This document shows positions 20,728 to 32,329 of a stretch of 64,000 nucleotides of DNA, piece after piece. Origin of the DNA: Kalmusia sp. IMI 367209 (Eukaryota; Ascomycota; Dothideomycetes; Pleosporales; Didymosphaeriaceae); NCBI GenBank assembly GCA_027946365.1, contig JAPEUQ010000001.1:1674001-1738000 (forward strand). The letters are read 5' to 3'. Position 1 is the first letter of the stretch. The number at the start of each line of letters is the position of its first letter. Under the pieces are notes generated by a model, which made no database searches, was not told where the DNA came from, and saw only the letters and a program-made list of their open reading frames with translations. The position numbers and the translations under genes are program-made.

Positions 20728-21843
20728 ATGGCCAAACCAAATGACCTCCGCGCCCTCATCGACCTCTCTAAAACAACACAAATCCTCCTCACCCACTTCC
20801 AGTCCTCGCTCGCGCCCTCCACCGCTGCCACTCCCCCCACAGCCGTGGTCCCCGCGCCACCAAATCCCCTCGAAGCAATAAAAGCCTGCACCGCGCTCCT
20901 CAGGTCCCACACTACGACGCTCTCGCTCCTCCTGCTCACCCCACCCCTCACGCCCTCCGCTATAATGACTAAAATCGGAGATGTGAGTTCCGGCCCGCTG
21001 ACGGGGCTGGTGGGCGCTGCAGTCGCGGAGGGAGGGTTAGGGAACTTGATGCAGAGCGAGGTGAAAGCGCAAGTCAGGAGACTGCTGGGGAGCTGGGGGG
21101 AGGTTGTTGCGCTTGTGCTGCGGCTTGCGGAGAGGAGGCAGACTGCACAGACAAATGGGAATGGGGCTGCGAAAGGTAAGACGAAGGACCAGGGACCGTC
21201 TGAAGCCGAAAGGGCGGATGTGCTTGCTGCCACGGGGGTGGTGTGGGAGGCGTGCGATGCGCTGCTTAAGCTTTGCGACGGGGGTATCGCGGGACTCGTG
21301 GTGAGGAAGGCAGAGGAGTGGAGGAGTGTTTTGTTAGATGCTGTGGAGGAACTTAAGGAGTGGGGGGAGGATGTTGACGAGGAGGATGACGAGGCGGAGG
21401 GTAGTGATGGTGGGTTCGAGGATGAAGATGAGATTTTTGGGGCGGCGAATAAGCTCGGCAAGGAAGACAAGGAGCTCAAAGAGGTGCTGGACAAGAGCGT
21501 GAAGAAGCTGAAGATGGTCGGCGTGCTATACCAAGCCCTGATAAAGAGAAGATTGAGACCATTCCCGGCGTCTACGACGACTACAGCAAATGGTGAGGGA
21601 AGCTCGAACCCAGCAATGACGCTAGACGAGCTCATGAAGCTACTGAGATCGATACCAGAACAGGTGGATGACTTGGCGAGCGCATTTTACGACCTGGACG
21701 AGGACGAGGCGCGAGCGACGTTGGACAAGTGCTGCGGAGAGGCACAGAGTGCTGCTGGCCTGGTGAAGCTGAGCTGGGCGGGTAAAGACGACGAATTTAC
21801 TGCCTGGTCGGCAAAATGGGTGGACGCGCTGAATGCAGCATGA
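20728..21843 (+). CDS. Cyclin-D1-binding protein 1 (GCIP)-like protein
   Basis: A single exon of 371 residues. The ATG at 20728 lies in CACCATGG; the upstream frame starts at a TTG and is treated as leader. The protein is largely helical. It has an N-terminal bundle (LIDLSKTTQILLTHFQSSL), a middle KAQVRRLLGSWGEVVALVLRLAERR helix, a strongly acidic loop of Asp/Glu at about residues 215-235, and a C-terminal IPEQVDDLASAFYDLDEDEA region. This arrangement resembles the Grap2/cyclin-D-interacting family, but no catalytic motif exists and the role in fungi is unclear. A 347-residue frame on the opposite strand is a codon-bias shadow. Confidence 0.72.
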   Translation: MAKPNDLRALIDLSKTTQILLTHFQSSLAPSTAATPPTAVVPAPPNPLEAIKACTALLRSHTTTLSLLLLTPPLTPSAIMTKIGDVSSGPLTGLVGAAVAEGGLGNLMQSEVKAQVRRLLGSWGEVVALVLRLAERRQTAQTNGNGAAKGKTKDQGPSEAERADVLAATGVVWEACDALLKLCDGGIAGLVVRKAEEWRSVLLDAVEELKEWGEDVDEEDDEAEGSDGGFEDEDEIFGAANKLGKEDKELKEVLDKSVKKLKMVGVLYQALIKRRLRPFPASTTTTANGEGSSNPAMTLDELMKLLRSIPEQVDDLASAFYDLDEDEARATLDKCCGEAQSAAGLVKLSWAGKDDEFTAWSAKWVDALNAA

Positions 21844-22063
21844 TTGTACAGCCGGAAACCTATACCTACACCCAGATCATACGCTAGAATATTACGATAT
21901 CCATCCACTCTCGTCAATCTAGTCTTTCCACAACAACGAACTACCCACATCTTTAATCTACCCATCTTATATCCCGAATACAGCAGCGAGACCCAACGCA
22001 ACAACACCCATCCCAACACCATTCGCCACTGCACCACCGGTCGACTGCGCCGGGGCCGTGCTC

Positions 22064-22533
22064 TCAGACGAAGATGCTGAAGCACTCGCTCCAGTCGTCG
22101 TAGCGCTGGCCGTCTTGCTGGCTGCAGAACCCCGTAGCCGAAACCCCAGAAGGCAGATCAGAGATAGTAACGCCCGCGCTGGCGCAGAGGGCCGTCACAG
22201 CGGGTGCGATTTCTATCGGAACGAGTTAGCATCTACATGTACGTCTGCACAAAAACAACCCAAATTATGACGGAAAACGCATGATATGGTAGAAGATGGT
22301 AGAGACGTACTCGCGATCTCGTCACTCGAGCACTTCCCCGGCACACATTCCGTGATGCTCTTGGTAATCGAGTCCTTGCCCGTCGTGCACTGGCATTCCT
22401 GGTCCGTGAGCGAGCAGCCCGAGGCCGGGACCGCGAGGGCGAAGCACGAGAGCGCGCAGGTGGGGATATCGCCCAAGTTTTGGGCGGATGCGATTGCGAG
22501 CGCGGCGGCGATGGCGAGGATGGAGAAGCGCAT
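22064..22533 (-). CDS. CFEM-domain secreted protein, apparently frameshifted before its anchor
   Basis: Exon 1 is 22311-22533 and exon 2 begins at 22212 after a 98-nt intron. The signal peptide is MRFSILAIAAALAIASA. The eight CFEM cysteines are all present (TC, SC, GC, EC, QC, EC, KC, LC), the last supplied by exon 2 (VTALCASAG). CFEM proteins bind heme or act as surface or effector proteins. After DLPSGVSATG the frame runs on to a TGA at 22064-22066. A shift of one base in a G-run (about 22128-22131 or 22145-22148) would instead open an Ala/Ser/Thr-rich spacer and a hydrophobic GPI-type tail ending at a TAA at 21967-21969. So the gene carries a real frameshift or a sequence error. Confidence 0.8.
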
Positions 22534-24639
22534 TTTGGCTGTGAGCAGAGGACTGGGCGAACGAGCGTTGGTTGTAGAATTAACGACGTATTATTAAAAG
22601 TGGATAGACTTCAGTGAGAAGAAGCGGAATGAACGTCTTGCACAGGAAAGAAGCGCAGTGTACGTGAGTGCACAAATCAGGTCGATCAACACCAAATCCC
22701 CACAACGGGTGCCGCAACGGTTTTTGTAGCAAGATGCTTTAGGCTCGAAGAAATAGCTCTGTTCTAGGCCTGCATATCACCTTTAGCTCAAAGCGCCCAA
22801 GTGCTGCGTTACCCAGGGCGCATCAGTGCACCCGCTGCATTCTCCCGCACAGAAAAAGTGGCCGAGAAGGTTTTGGTGTCGCAGGTCGCTGCAGGCTATT
22901 TCTTCGGGAAGGTTTCCTTCGCGGAAAGAAGCATGCAGTGAGACGGGATACGTCGGTTTGCCCCCTGGGTCCGAAGTTGTACGGCAGCGTCCGGATGAGG
23001 AGCGTATGTCGTATCTGCATGGATTGCGGCGCAGATACGGTATATCAGTTCATAGCACAGAGGACCGCGGATAACGACCTGCTCGCAGCTACAACAGCGA
23101 AGCGATGCAAGGCATCTGCTTGCTAATCGCCTTACGCCGAGTCGTGGGGTGCGCTAGACCTCGAGTTAAACCGCCGTGATAGACTATTTTGTGGGGTTGT
23201 CCCTATCACAGACTCTGGAGCTCGTCCATGTCGAGCTACAGAATGAGCGCGTTTGGGCTAGTGAAGACAATGTTATGAAAGAAAGCACGTCTATTAGCAC
23301 GCGAACCTACTTCATAGCTGGACTCAGAGGAGGTGCGGCGACACAACGTCCAGAGCAGACGAGAAGTCGACCCGAAAGTTACGATAACCTTTTCCACCAG
23401 CCGCGCTCAGCCAATCAACCATCACCGCACTAGCTACTCCCGCGATCCCCATCCACCTGAAATCGAACTCAACCTGTGAACTTTTGCCCTCACGCATGCA
23501 ATCCCACTCTCCCATCTACTCCCACTTAAACAGAAAAAAATCCCGTGTCCAACAAACCCTCTCAAATCCCTCCTCCCCCGCCAGTCTACCCGCACGCACA
23601 CATCCACGCATAGCGTCGAGTTCGTTCGTTCGCGCCCAAGCACGGCTTCCCCCAAACCGACGCTAGACTCCTTGTGAAACACTACGCGAGTCCGCCCGCC
23701 CTTGCATTAGCCTGGCGATCAGGGGTAAGCTTTGTTTTGGGCGCTCGCACAGCTTGCGCTGCGCACGCTCGCACTGCAGCCGCACAGGGTCTACTCGGCG
23801 CTGTAGAAGGTGTGGCGAGGAAGAGCCTTTATGTGGGAATCTGATGGGAATGAAGATGGGTGATGTCTAGGAAGGGGGGAGGAAGTGCGACGAGGAGGGG
23901 CGAAGCTGGGTGAATGTAGCGCTGGTACCCTTGCAGACGGAAAAAAGAAAAAACAGTCTCATTTCCAGCGCATGTAGCAGTTGATAGGCTTGCCGTGTTC
24001 GCCAACCAGAAAAGCAAGGCTGGTGTGTGTCGTGTCGTGTCAAACATTCAAGGGCATGCAACGTTGATACCAAGCAGAAGAACAAAGCAATGCATGTTAC
24101 CACTTTCATTCCAGTTGCTATCCGCTGGCAACGCTGATTATCAGCTCGTTCATAAAAGTACTTTACTAGACAGTACGGTACTAATTGTACAAGTAAGCCA
24201 GCCTCCAATATCCACCCCCCTCCCATGTCCAATACACATTGCGCCTTCCAGCAAAGACACCGGAACCATATTCCAGCTATGCACGGTGCTTCCCAACGCA
24301 TGTGTATATATTGTTGATTTCCCAATGAAGGTGCAATCTACCCGGATCCCTACATGTCTCTCATGAGATGGAATGAACAAGTTGAAGAAGAAAGAAAAAA
24401 AGAAACTAAAAACCTGAGACCGCGAGGTATATTGCTGAGGCGATTGACTGAAGGACAAGGAAATGAGGCCGTGGGTCGCACATGTTGTAAATTCGAAACA
24501 AGAAATTATCCAGAGTAAAGTTAAACCAGTACGTGAACGGCGAAGGTAGAGTTTTGCAAAAAGGCATGAAGAGGTTGCTTTTGATGAAGCGCCGGCGACC
24601 TGAGAACTCCTCGAGTAGGCGAGTGAACAGAAAGTAAAT
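22534..24639. other. Gene-poor intergenic stretch
   Basis: Two kilobases between the CFEM start and the 3' end of the large low-complexity gene. Small frames on both strands lack domains and splice support. No repeats with clear borders were seen. The part next to 24640 is likely 3' UTR. Confidence 0.5.
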
Positions 24640-27600
24640 TTAGAACATAGCGCCGTCCATGTTTCGCTGTGCCGCAGGAGCACCGTTGATGGGGCGAGGT
24701 GGTGAGGGCTTGCGTGCTGCAAAGACGCCTGAAGGCATAGGTGGGCTGTTCATAGGCTGAATTTGAGCGTTTCCGTGAAGACTCTTGCCCTCGCTAGCAG
24801 TCTTTCTCAGTCCCGGTCTAGCCGAGCTGTTCTGGCTGGGAAGGGCTTCATACGAATTTGTTCTCGGTGGCTCAGTGAACGGCGCACAGGGTGAATCAAG
24901 GCCAGGATGGATTGCTGGGTCACGATGTTCGGAGCGACCGAAACCGAAGCGTCTCCGTGGATTGATTGGAGGAACTGGAGGAGGCGCCGTTTCCATACCG
25001 TTTTTCAGTGAAGCCCCTGGGGGCAGACTGACGGTGTCTATGACTGAAGTAGTAGAAACAAACACCGGTTCGCCAATGTCCGCCTTGGCAATGGATTTCT
25101 TGCGCAGTGTGCCAACCTTTGTCATTGGTGGTGGCCTCGCATCGGGATTAAAGGCCACCGAGACCGGCGTGCCAGGATTTGACACTGGCGGAGTGTTGTT
25201 GGCGGAGAAGGGGGGAACCGGGGAAGCTTGGGGTCGGAAAGCATTCAAGCTAGGACTTGGACCACCAGGCGAAGGTCGAGGCGAAGCAGGAAGCCCTGGC
25301 GATTGTTGTGTTCGCTGAGAACCAGATGCTCCAGGGGAAAGATGGGCGCTCGAACCATTAGGCATGTTGTTGCTGGTTTGGATAGGCTGTAGGTGCTTTG
25401 ACTCGAAGTAAGCTGCGGCTGCAGATTTGCTGTTGCTCCGCGATCTCATCCTGCCTTGTTGATCGACTGATGGTCTATCAGCAGGCAAGGGCTGGGTTGC
25501 ATTGGCCGAATACCCAGGCATGGAGGGAGTGGAGTTGGGAGGATACATGGTCGACCTGGAGCCTACACCTTCGTTCATGGCTTGCTGTAGATCATCGCGG
25601 TACTGGGCTGGACGGCTACGAGAACGACCAGAAGACACTTCAGAGCTTGATCGATCCCTGCCCGAGCTTCTGCTAGATGTCGGAGGCGATCTGTTCTGCA
25701 AATGTGTACCACGATTACTGTCTCCAGTCGCGGATCGCTGTCGTTGCTCGCCTGGGCCGCGCTGAGTCTCTCGCTCACCGTGTTGGAGCACGCGCATATG
25801 CTTTTGACGAAGCGATGATCCTTCTGGAACTCCAGCAAGAGATGTGCTGCTAGCATTCGTGGAATTTGTTCCGAGTCCAAGCATCTTCATTGCCTTAAGA
25901 GAGCCGTCTGGATTTCGGTGACTATCAACAGTAGCAAAGGATTCGCGACTCGACTTGGCACGGAGCATATTCAGAGCCGTCTTCAGGCCACCAGATGGCG
26001 TAGGTGCGGGACTAGTGGAGCGACCTTCAGCGCGAGCGCGTAGGCTCTCCTGGATGGCACGTTGACGCTGGGCGAGGTCGCGTTGGAAGGCTTCGTGCTC
26101 TTCTACACTACGGCCACGTTGATGCTGCGTTTTGTCCTCTTCTTGCAGGAATGTCGGGGCATCGGGAGACAAGGGTGACAGGGGAGATACTGGATACGGC
26201 TGAGGCTGGGGCTTCGGCGCGTCCACTGGGCTCACAGAGCTCATGCTGCCCCTTTCATTATAGAACGGGTTGCTCTCGATATCATCTAAATCCCATGGGT
26301 TCGAATGGTTGTAGGTAGAGTTTGAGTGAGTGTCAGTCTCCTTTTGAGGTTGTCGCCGCTGGAGGCCGAGTCCAATATTTTGCGTCTGGAGTGGCGGAGG
26401 ATTCATCATACTCTGACGATCATCGTCATAGTTTGACGAAACATTGCTGACATTGCGAAGATGCTGCCGGATGAGGCCGCTAAGACCACCATTGTTTGGA
26501 CCCAGCGTCGGAGAGTCAACGTCTGGGTTATCGCCTTTATCTATTGCGTTAGAGTTTGGCGAAGAGCGAGTGTCAGGCTGCGCAGGCCGTGAACTACTGC
26601 GAGACCGTAAAGCGGGGTGGTCACTCTCCTGCGGTGGCCGTGAGTTGCTCCGCGATCGTAGAGCGGGATGTTCCAGAATCGGAGGAGCAGGTCCTGTAGC
26701 TACGGGGAGGTTTTCTTTACGGCGACCTCGCTCCATAGACTTGGGGGCGGGCTGAGGCGCGTCGCTCTCGTCTTCGCTGGAACCAGCCGAGGTAAAGAAT
26801 GTTGTTCCATTCTGTGAGTCAGGCGATCGTACATCATGCGGTGAAAGGCTTGGTGATTGTGAAACTGCAGGCACACTCTTCATCTGATTAGCAGCAGACT
26901 GGAAGACAGAGAACGGTGACGGCGCTTCCTTTGACTTGGTCGACGACTCGGATCGCTTCCGTTCCGTTGTAGCACCAGCTTCCGCACGCTTGCGCTTCTC
27001 CAGCTCGGCGCGCTCTCGCAATGAAGGCTTCCGAGGGTTCTCCGGTTCAACGCGTTCCGAAAGTGAAGGCTTTCGAGGATTCTCTGGTTCGGTACGTTCT
27101 GGGAATGAAGCCTTACGAGGACTGTCAAGCTTTGGATCCGATGGTTTGCGTTCCTGTTGCAGTTGCCTAAGACGTTCCCTGTACTGCTCTTCGCTAAAGG
27201 CGGCTTTCGGCTTGTTGAAGGCTCCCATAGCGGTAGCCTTTCCCCTGTCCTGCGGCTGAAGTGCGGTGTTGAGCGTTTGAGCATCTTCGCTGTCGCTGGC
27301 CAATGGACTCGTCAGAAGAGGTGACTGGGGCCTGGACAGAATGGGGCTTGACGCATTTGTCGGAGAGTCTTTGCCGTTGGGAAATGCGGGATTAACCTGG
27401 AAGGTGGGACTTTCCATGCGGAGAGGGCCACCCTTGGTGAAACGATCGCTCAAATTTGTCGCAGATCTGGTTTGTGAGAACAGGAGCGGCGGGGTTGCAC
27501 GTCCGGTCGGGGCTCGCGTCCTTTGGATCGAGTTGAGGCGGTTCATAGCTGAGGACTGCTGCTCGTACATCTGCTGATCTAGGCCTTGATCGTAGAGCCT

Positions 27601-28389
27601 CCGTGCCTTGGTCGTGGATCTCGTCATCTCCGTGGGGGAAGTGGGTGCAGCGGAGACCGAGTTCGCGCCTTGCGAGGCCACAGAGGTTGCCGCAGTCGAA
27701 ATACGTGCATTACTTCCGGAATTGGTCGACGACGAGGTTTCTCTCCGACGATTGAATCCGTCCAGAGAAGGCGAGTAAGCATCTTTTGTAGGGCTCAATG
27801 GCTCGTCAGCTGCTTGGTTCTGCTCTTCCGCTGCCAACCGGTCTTTCTCTTCCTTCCGAAGCCTCTGGAATGTGGACATGTGCACGTCGTCGTCGTACAG
27901 GAGCCTTCCTGACGAGTTTCCACTGCCGCCGATCTTGTAGATCTTCTGCCTCCCACCGAACAGAACATTACCCTCTCCTGGTCTTGCCCTGCTCATCATG
28001 CTCCCGCCCTCCTCGGTGGCTTGGCTGTCGAAAGAGTTCTGTCGCTCGGTAGCAAAAGGTGGGCGGATTGAGCTATTGAGAGAATCGCTGAGGGAGCCTT
28101 TTAGCGATGAGACTTCAGCTATGTCCGTAAGACCTCCTGGGGCGAATCCGAATTCGTGCAGGCGGGATTGTCGCTTGGGTTGTAATACGCTATCATCGCT
28201 GGCCTTTCCAATCTTTGAGTTTGGGTCATCCTGTTCCCTGAGCATGCTAAAGCGCGTCGACAGGCCGGGCAGTATGAGACTGGTTCGGAAGTCATCTGCA
28301 GCTGGCAGTGCTGCTGCGATGTTGAGCTCGGGCTTGGGCTCCGGCTGCCCCTTCTTCTTGTCCTTCTTGCGGGCGAGGAAGCGATTCAT
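24640..28389 (-). CDS. Large low-complexity Ser/Pro/Arg-rich fungal protein
   Basis: A single coding exon of 1249 residues. The start is the ATG at 28389 (MNRFLARKKDKKKGQPEP), not the in-frame ATG at 28479. A GTAAGT donor (28498-28493) and a CTAACAG acceptor (28409-28403) define a 96-nt intron in the 5' leader that contains the upstream ATG. The ordered N-terminal part includes FRTSLILPGLSTRFSMLREQDDP, LHEFGFAPGGLTDIAE and NVLFGGRQKIYKI; I recall these as conserved in uncharacterised filamentous-fungal proteins. The rest is disordered, with many Ser-Arg and Ser-Pro sites and a tandem repeat of EPENPRKPSL units near 27000-27115. No enzymatic motif is visible. A cytoskeletal, polarity or signalling scaffold is possible but unproven. 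Confidence 0.85.
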   Translation of the reverse strand: MNRFLARKKDKKKGQPEPKPELNIAAALPAADDFRTSLILPGLSTRFSMLREQDDPNSKIGKASDDSVLQPKRQSRLHEFGFAPGGLTDIAEVSSLKGSLSDSLNSSIRPPFATERQNSFDSQATEEGGSMMSRARPGEGNVLFGGRQKIYKIGGSGNSSGRLLYDDDVHMSTFQRLRKEEKDRLAAEEQNQAADEPLSPTKDAYSPSLDGFNRRRETSSSTNSGSNARISTAATSVASQGANSVSAAPTSPTEMTRSTTKARRLYDQGLDQQMYEQQSSAMNRLNSIQRTRAPTGRATPPLLFSQTRSATNLSDRFTKGGPLRMESPTFQVNPAFPNGKDSPTNASSPILSRPQSPLLTSPLASDSEDAQTLNTALQPQDRGKATAMGAFNKPKAAFSEEQYRERLRQLQQERKPSDPKLDSPRKASFPERTEPENPRKPSLSERVEPENPRKPSLRERAELEKRKRAEAGATTERKRSESSTKSKEAPSPFSVFQSAANQMKSVPAVSQSPSLSPHDVRSPDSQNGTTFFTSAGSSEDESDAPQPAPKSMERGRRKENLPVATGPAPPILEHPALRSRSNSRPPQESDHPALRSRSSSRPAQPDTRSSPNSNAIDKGDNPDVDSPTLGPNNGGLSGLIRQHLRNVSNVSSNYDDDRQSMMNPPPLQTQNIGLGLQRRQPQKETDTHSNSTYNHSNPWDLDDIESNPFYNERGSMSSVSPVDAPKPQPQPYPVSPLSPLSPDAPTFLQEEDKTQHQRGRSVEEHEAFQRDLAQRQRAIQESLRARAEGRSTSPAPTPSGGLKTALNMLRAKSSRESFATVDSHRNPDGSLKAMKMLGLGTNSTNASSTSLAGVPEGSSLRQKHMRVLQHGERETQRGPGEQRQRSATGDSNRGTHLQNRSPPTSSRSSGRDRSSSEVSSGRSRSRPAQYRDDLQQAMNEGVGSRSTMYPPNSTPSMPGYSANATQPLPADRPSVDQQGRMRSRSNSKSAAAAYFESKHLQPIQTSNNMPNGSSAHLSPGASGSQRTQQSPGLPASPRPSPGGPSPSLNAFRPQASPVPPFSANNTPPVSNPGTPVSVAFNPDARPPPMTKVGTLRKKSIAKADIGEPVFVSTTSVIDTVSLPPGASLKNGMETAPPPVPPINPRRRFGFGRSEHRDPAIHPGLDSPCAPFTEPPRTNSYEALPSQNSSARPGLRKTASEGKSLHGNAQIQPMNSPPMPSGVFAARKPSPPRPINGAPAAQRNMDGAMF

Positions 28390-28402
28390 GGCGTCCTGTA
28401 TC

Positions 28403-28498
28403 CTGTTAGAGAGTTCATGAGACTTGACAAGGCGCCGGAGCATTGAGCGACAGCTCTTGCGCAGATGCAGCGACTCCATGTCGGGACAAAAGACTTAC
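28403..28498 (-). other. 5'-UTR intron of the low-complexity gene
   Basis: Donor GTAAGT at 28498-28493 and acceptor CTCTCTAACAG ending at 28403, 96 nt. It removes the upstream in-frame ATG at 28479 and leaves the downstream ATG at 28389 as first start. Confidence 0.6.
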
Positions 28499-29962
28499 CG
28501 ATTGCTGCAGCTACTTCTATACGGAAGGTTGGAAATAAGCTGTGCTGTACGGTGCTCACCGCCCGTTTGCAGTACAATTAAGGACGCTGCGGTCGTCCGT
28601 CGGCTACCAGCAGGGCAGTCGCGTGTGCGGGTGTCCTATTGTAGGAAATCAGCGTTTGCCCCCAAGATATGGTCCCTCTGCATTCCGCAATCCTCGCGTA
28701 CTGTCCTCCGACGACAACAACACCAAAGCCTCAATCCAGGGCGACGTACACGATAGCCACAGTTGCTTCTGCTATGGATTTACCAATGGATGCTGTGCGG
28801 GTGTGGTAAAGAGGTGCGGGTGTCGGGAGCAGACGCACGCTCCATGCAGCGACCGAAGTTGCAAGAAAGTGAAAGAAGGCGACGAAACGACAGAAGCGTT
28901 TCAAGAAAAAAAAGCGATGGTGACTCCAAGGAATGTGTCTATGGGGTGCGGAGGCACGGGATGGACGAAGTGAAGAGTCGGTTGGACGGCAGGCACGAGT
29001 GTTCCAGGCACTTGGAGGGCAGGACCAACGGGCGGGCGAAGAAAAGGTCGATTGGTTGCGGGCGTCGAAAGGAGCGTGGTGGTGCTAGAGAGCGTGGTCG
29101 CCTGCGCGCTGCGAGTGCGTTGGGTGAAAAGAGCGGAATGAGGGTGAAAAGCCTCGGCGGGGGGACAACTGGGGACGTGTAATGGGCCAACTCTCGCAGG
29201 AGCAGCAGCGTGGGCAAGGCGACGGTGGATGTGCTGGGGAAAGTGACAGGCCAGGCACAGACAGGCACAAGCGTCAGAGAGAGCGCGACCAGGATGTATA
29301 ATTTCCACTAACCCTCAGAGGTCATCTCCGCGCATGGGCGCCAACGACCCTCATGGCAGCACCGCATCTGCAGGGAAGGCCTCGGTGGGCCACCTCGCAT
29401 CCGCCTCACGCCGTATTGCAGCCCTCGCAGCGCGCAGCCGGCCGCTGCTGCGGTCGCCCCTCGCCTCTCGTCTCCCGTCTCCTCTCCAGGCGCGCGCCGG
29501 TACGCCATGAGGGCGTGGAGGAGCTGCGACAGCGAAACGACGCACACCCCCAAACGGGCGCTAGGCGGTCGCAGCCGGCATGCCACTGTTTCGCCCAAGA
29601 TACTCGTCGGGCGCGTGCAGCAGCAGCAGTCGAATCGCTCTGGCAGCGAGCCTCAGCGCCCTCTCCACGACTCAGATGCGAGACGTCGCCCTATTCACTG
29701 CCGTTGGTCGGGCGAGGAAACAACGTGCAACGACGGCGAGCGAGCCCAGCATCGTGAATCAGAGCAGCGCGCCCCGGCCAATTGGCCGCCACTGATACTC
29801 CCTGATGGCCGCGCTCCAGAAGGAATCCTTCGAGAGGACGAGAACCTTATTGCTCTTGTTAATTCCTGCGCAACCTATAGCTCTCCTCGAACGCCTCCGT
29901 GCCACCTCAGTATGCCCCCCGAGCTCGTTCCTCGTCTGGCGCAAAACGCAGCACGGTGAGAC

Positions 29963-29986
29963 ATGCCGCCATGCCGCCATGCCGCC
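29963..29986. repeat. 8-bp tandem repeat, 3 copies
   Basis: ATGCCGCC repeated three times, followed by the variant GTGCCC. A simple local slippage repeat in non-coding DNA. Confidence 0.8.
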
Positions 29987-32294
29987 GTGCCCACGGCCTG
30001 GCATCTTTCCTCTCGAAATGCGGAGGGACGTCGGCGTGCTGGCCGGCTTCGTGGCATCGCTCAGCGGACAGCGCCCTGGTACCTTGCAGATGGCCCGCTA
30101 ATTGAGCGAATCGCGCTGATCCGCGTACCAAATTCATGGGCCCCTTTCCACGACCCCTGGTGCTACTGGCCCGGACCTCCACGACCCGTGCAGATGCAAC
30201 TCTACACCTCAAACAATTGTTCAGAGTCATCGTCCGTGGGGCCGCGACCGTGCCCGCTGCGACGCGCGCTCAGCTCGACGCTGTGCGATCATCCGTGTCG
30301 AATATTTATTTATTTGTACCTCAGCGTGAGCGTTGGCTCATCTCAGCAACCGTTCCAACCAATGGACAAGCTGCCACTAAGCGCCCTGCATTCATAAATC
30401 AGGTACATCGGCGTGGCTTTCGACCTGCAAGCCTTTCCCTTGCAGCTGCAGTCAACAGGCCCTGGAAAGCACACGCAATCCGTTCGGCCTGTGTAGTAGC
30501 ACATGACTTCTCGTCTCTACACTTGCTGCATCGAGACCGGACGAGAAGCTTTGGACGAGAGCACTATCAACGGGAGGATTGCATTGAGCTGCAAACGGTG
30601 TATATACCGACGGCTATGCACCTTCGCGGCTCCTGAGAACGGCCGTCTGCGCCAGGCATCTATCGTTTGGCCGCTCTCCGCGCGCAAGCATCCCGGTACA
30701 AACGGCCGTTCCCCGAAATGAAAGACGGCCCACAGCGAACGGTTCGGTCGACGCTCCACGCACGGCTAACTGACAGCACGCTGCAAATTTGCATCCAAAT
30801 CGAAGAGATCGAAATTGAGTTGTGCTGACGAAAGACGGCGAGACCACGCAGTGGAGTGCCTAAGACCCTCCCGCTCTACCCGCACCGTGGACAAGATGAT
30901 GATCTTCAATCGGATGCTCCAATTTGCTTCCGATTCGCATCGCCTCGATCCCACTGGCTGGTTACGGTAGCCACACGCGCGCGAAATGTGCGCGTGGCGA
31001 TCTGTGTAAACAAAACCCACGCGACGCTGCTTACGGGCGCCGCGGCGGCGAGCTTCAGGAAGCGAACGCCATCCGTATCACCCCTTGATTTACGACGTCA
31101 CTCGAGAACTCGAGAGGATGAGGCAAGCACGTTGCTCACTTCTCCGCTCCGCCAACCGCATTCGAGGCACTAATACCAAAAATTCAACATTTCCCTAGTT
31201 AAAGCATCGCGAATCGAAACAGCGAATATGCTAGTCTCCCCACCGAACCACCACCATCCCCACTACCATCCCCATCAGCCTCGCCACTCATATCACTCCG
31301 GCTTACGTTTCGAATTGAGTGTGGGTAAGCTGAACGACTGAAGGAATGCACTTCGTATTAACGATCCACCCGCCTGGTCGCCAATTGAATTGCGTGATCT
31401 CCCAACAAAAGAAAATCCAGGGACCTAACAATGTCACTCGTCTAATTCCGACTCTCCATCCGCTAGAAGCTCAAAAATAGCACCACACCGTATCGGATAT
31501 GAGTCCTCCACTGGTGACAGCAGTCTCGCTGGCGTCGACGGTGTCGTACAGCTGTCAGCTGCTAGATGCATGAGAGCGGGTGGGCTTTTCATTTCTGCGT
31601 CCTGGGGAAACCGTGGATATCCCTGCCTCTCATCTCCCGCATCTCGATCTCAGCTTTTATTTCTCCGCGTCCTTCATATCACTCGATCCTTGATACATCC
31701 CCAAGACCATATCAAAGATCGTTCCATAGTATGCGCATCGTATGTATTCCTAGTAGCTCGATCTAGCCCATAGCCTGAGCAATTCGACTACTTCCAGCAT
31801 CCATCCATGTCCTCCCGAATGACTTCGACCGTGGTGCCCACTCGAATGCTCGCAACCTGCCTAGCCAACATCTTGTCCGACTGACGGCCACCCCTCATTC
31901 AAATAGCAAGCTCCACAGCACCCGTACCTCAAATCTCACTAGCCGTGATACAAAAGCCTCTATCCCAGAGTCGTACAGAGTAGCACCACTTTGCGAGTTG
32001 TCCCTAGATCAAACGCTCCACACGTCCCATGTCCCCTTCCTTTTACATGTATCAATCTCCCAGTGTGAGAACGGGGTTTAGGATTGATTGGAGCTAACGC
32101 AATCTCTCAGACCACCATACCGCTTCTCGCTGCTTCGAAACGCTCACCAGTTGACATCTTTGTGTGCGATGCTGGTTTGGAAAGGTAGCGGTATACTGGT
32201 TGCTTTCATTCTTCTTTTTACGCACGCTATTGCTCCTGCTGCCACTGCGTCGTTGTCCGAGCCTCTTTTTCTCCTATCACTGCAGTGCTGCAGT

Positions 32295-32295
<1 letters not shown>

Positions 32296-32328
<33 letters not shown>
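32296..32328. repeat. CT dinucleotide microsatellite
   Basis: An uninterrupted CT run of about 33 nt in intergenic DNA. Confidence 0.9.

Positions 32329-32329
<1 letters not shown>

Noticed and set aside
20592..21635. A 347-codon open frame on the minus strand
   Set aside because: It lies antisense to the GCIP-like gene, is almost all Ser/Pro/Leu/Ala low complexity and has no domain. It mirrors the codon bias of the plus-strand gene.
28600..31173. Dozens of overlapping frames on both strands
   Set aside because: The region is GC-rich, which lengthens random frames. None has domain character or consistent splice sites.
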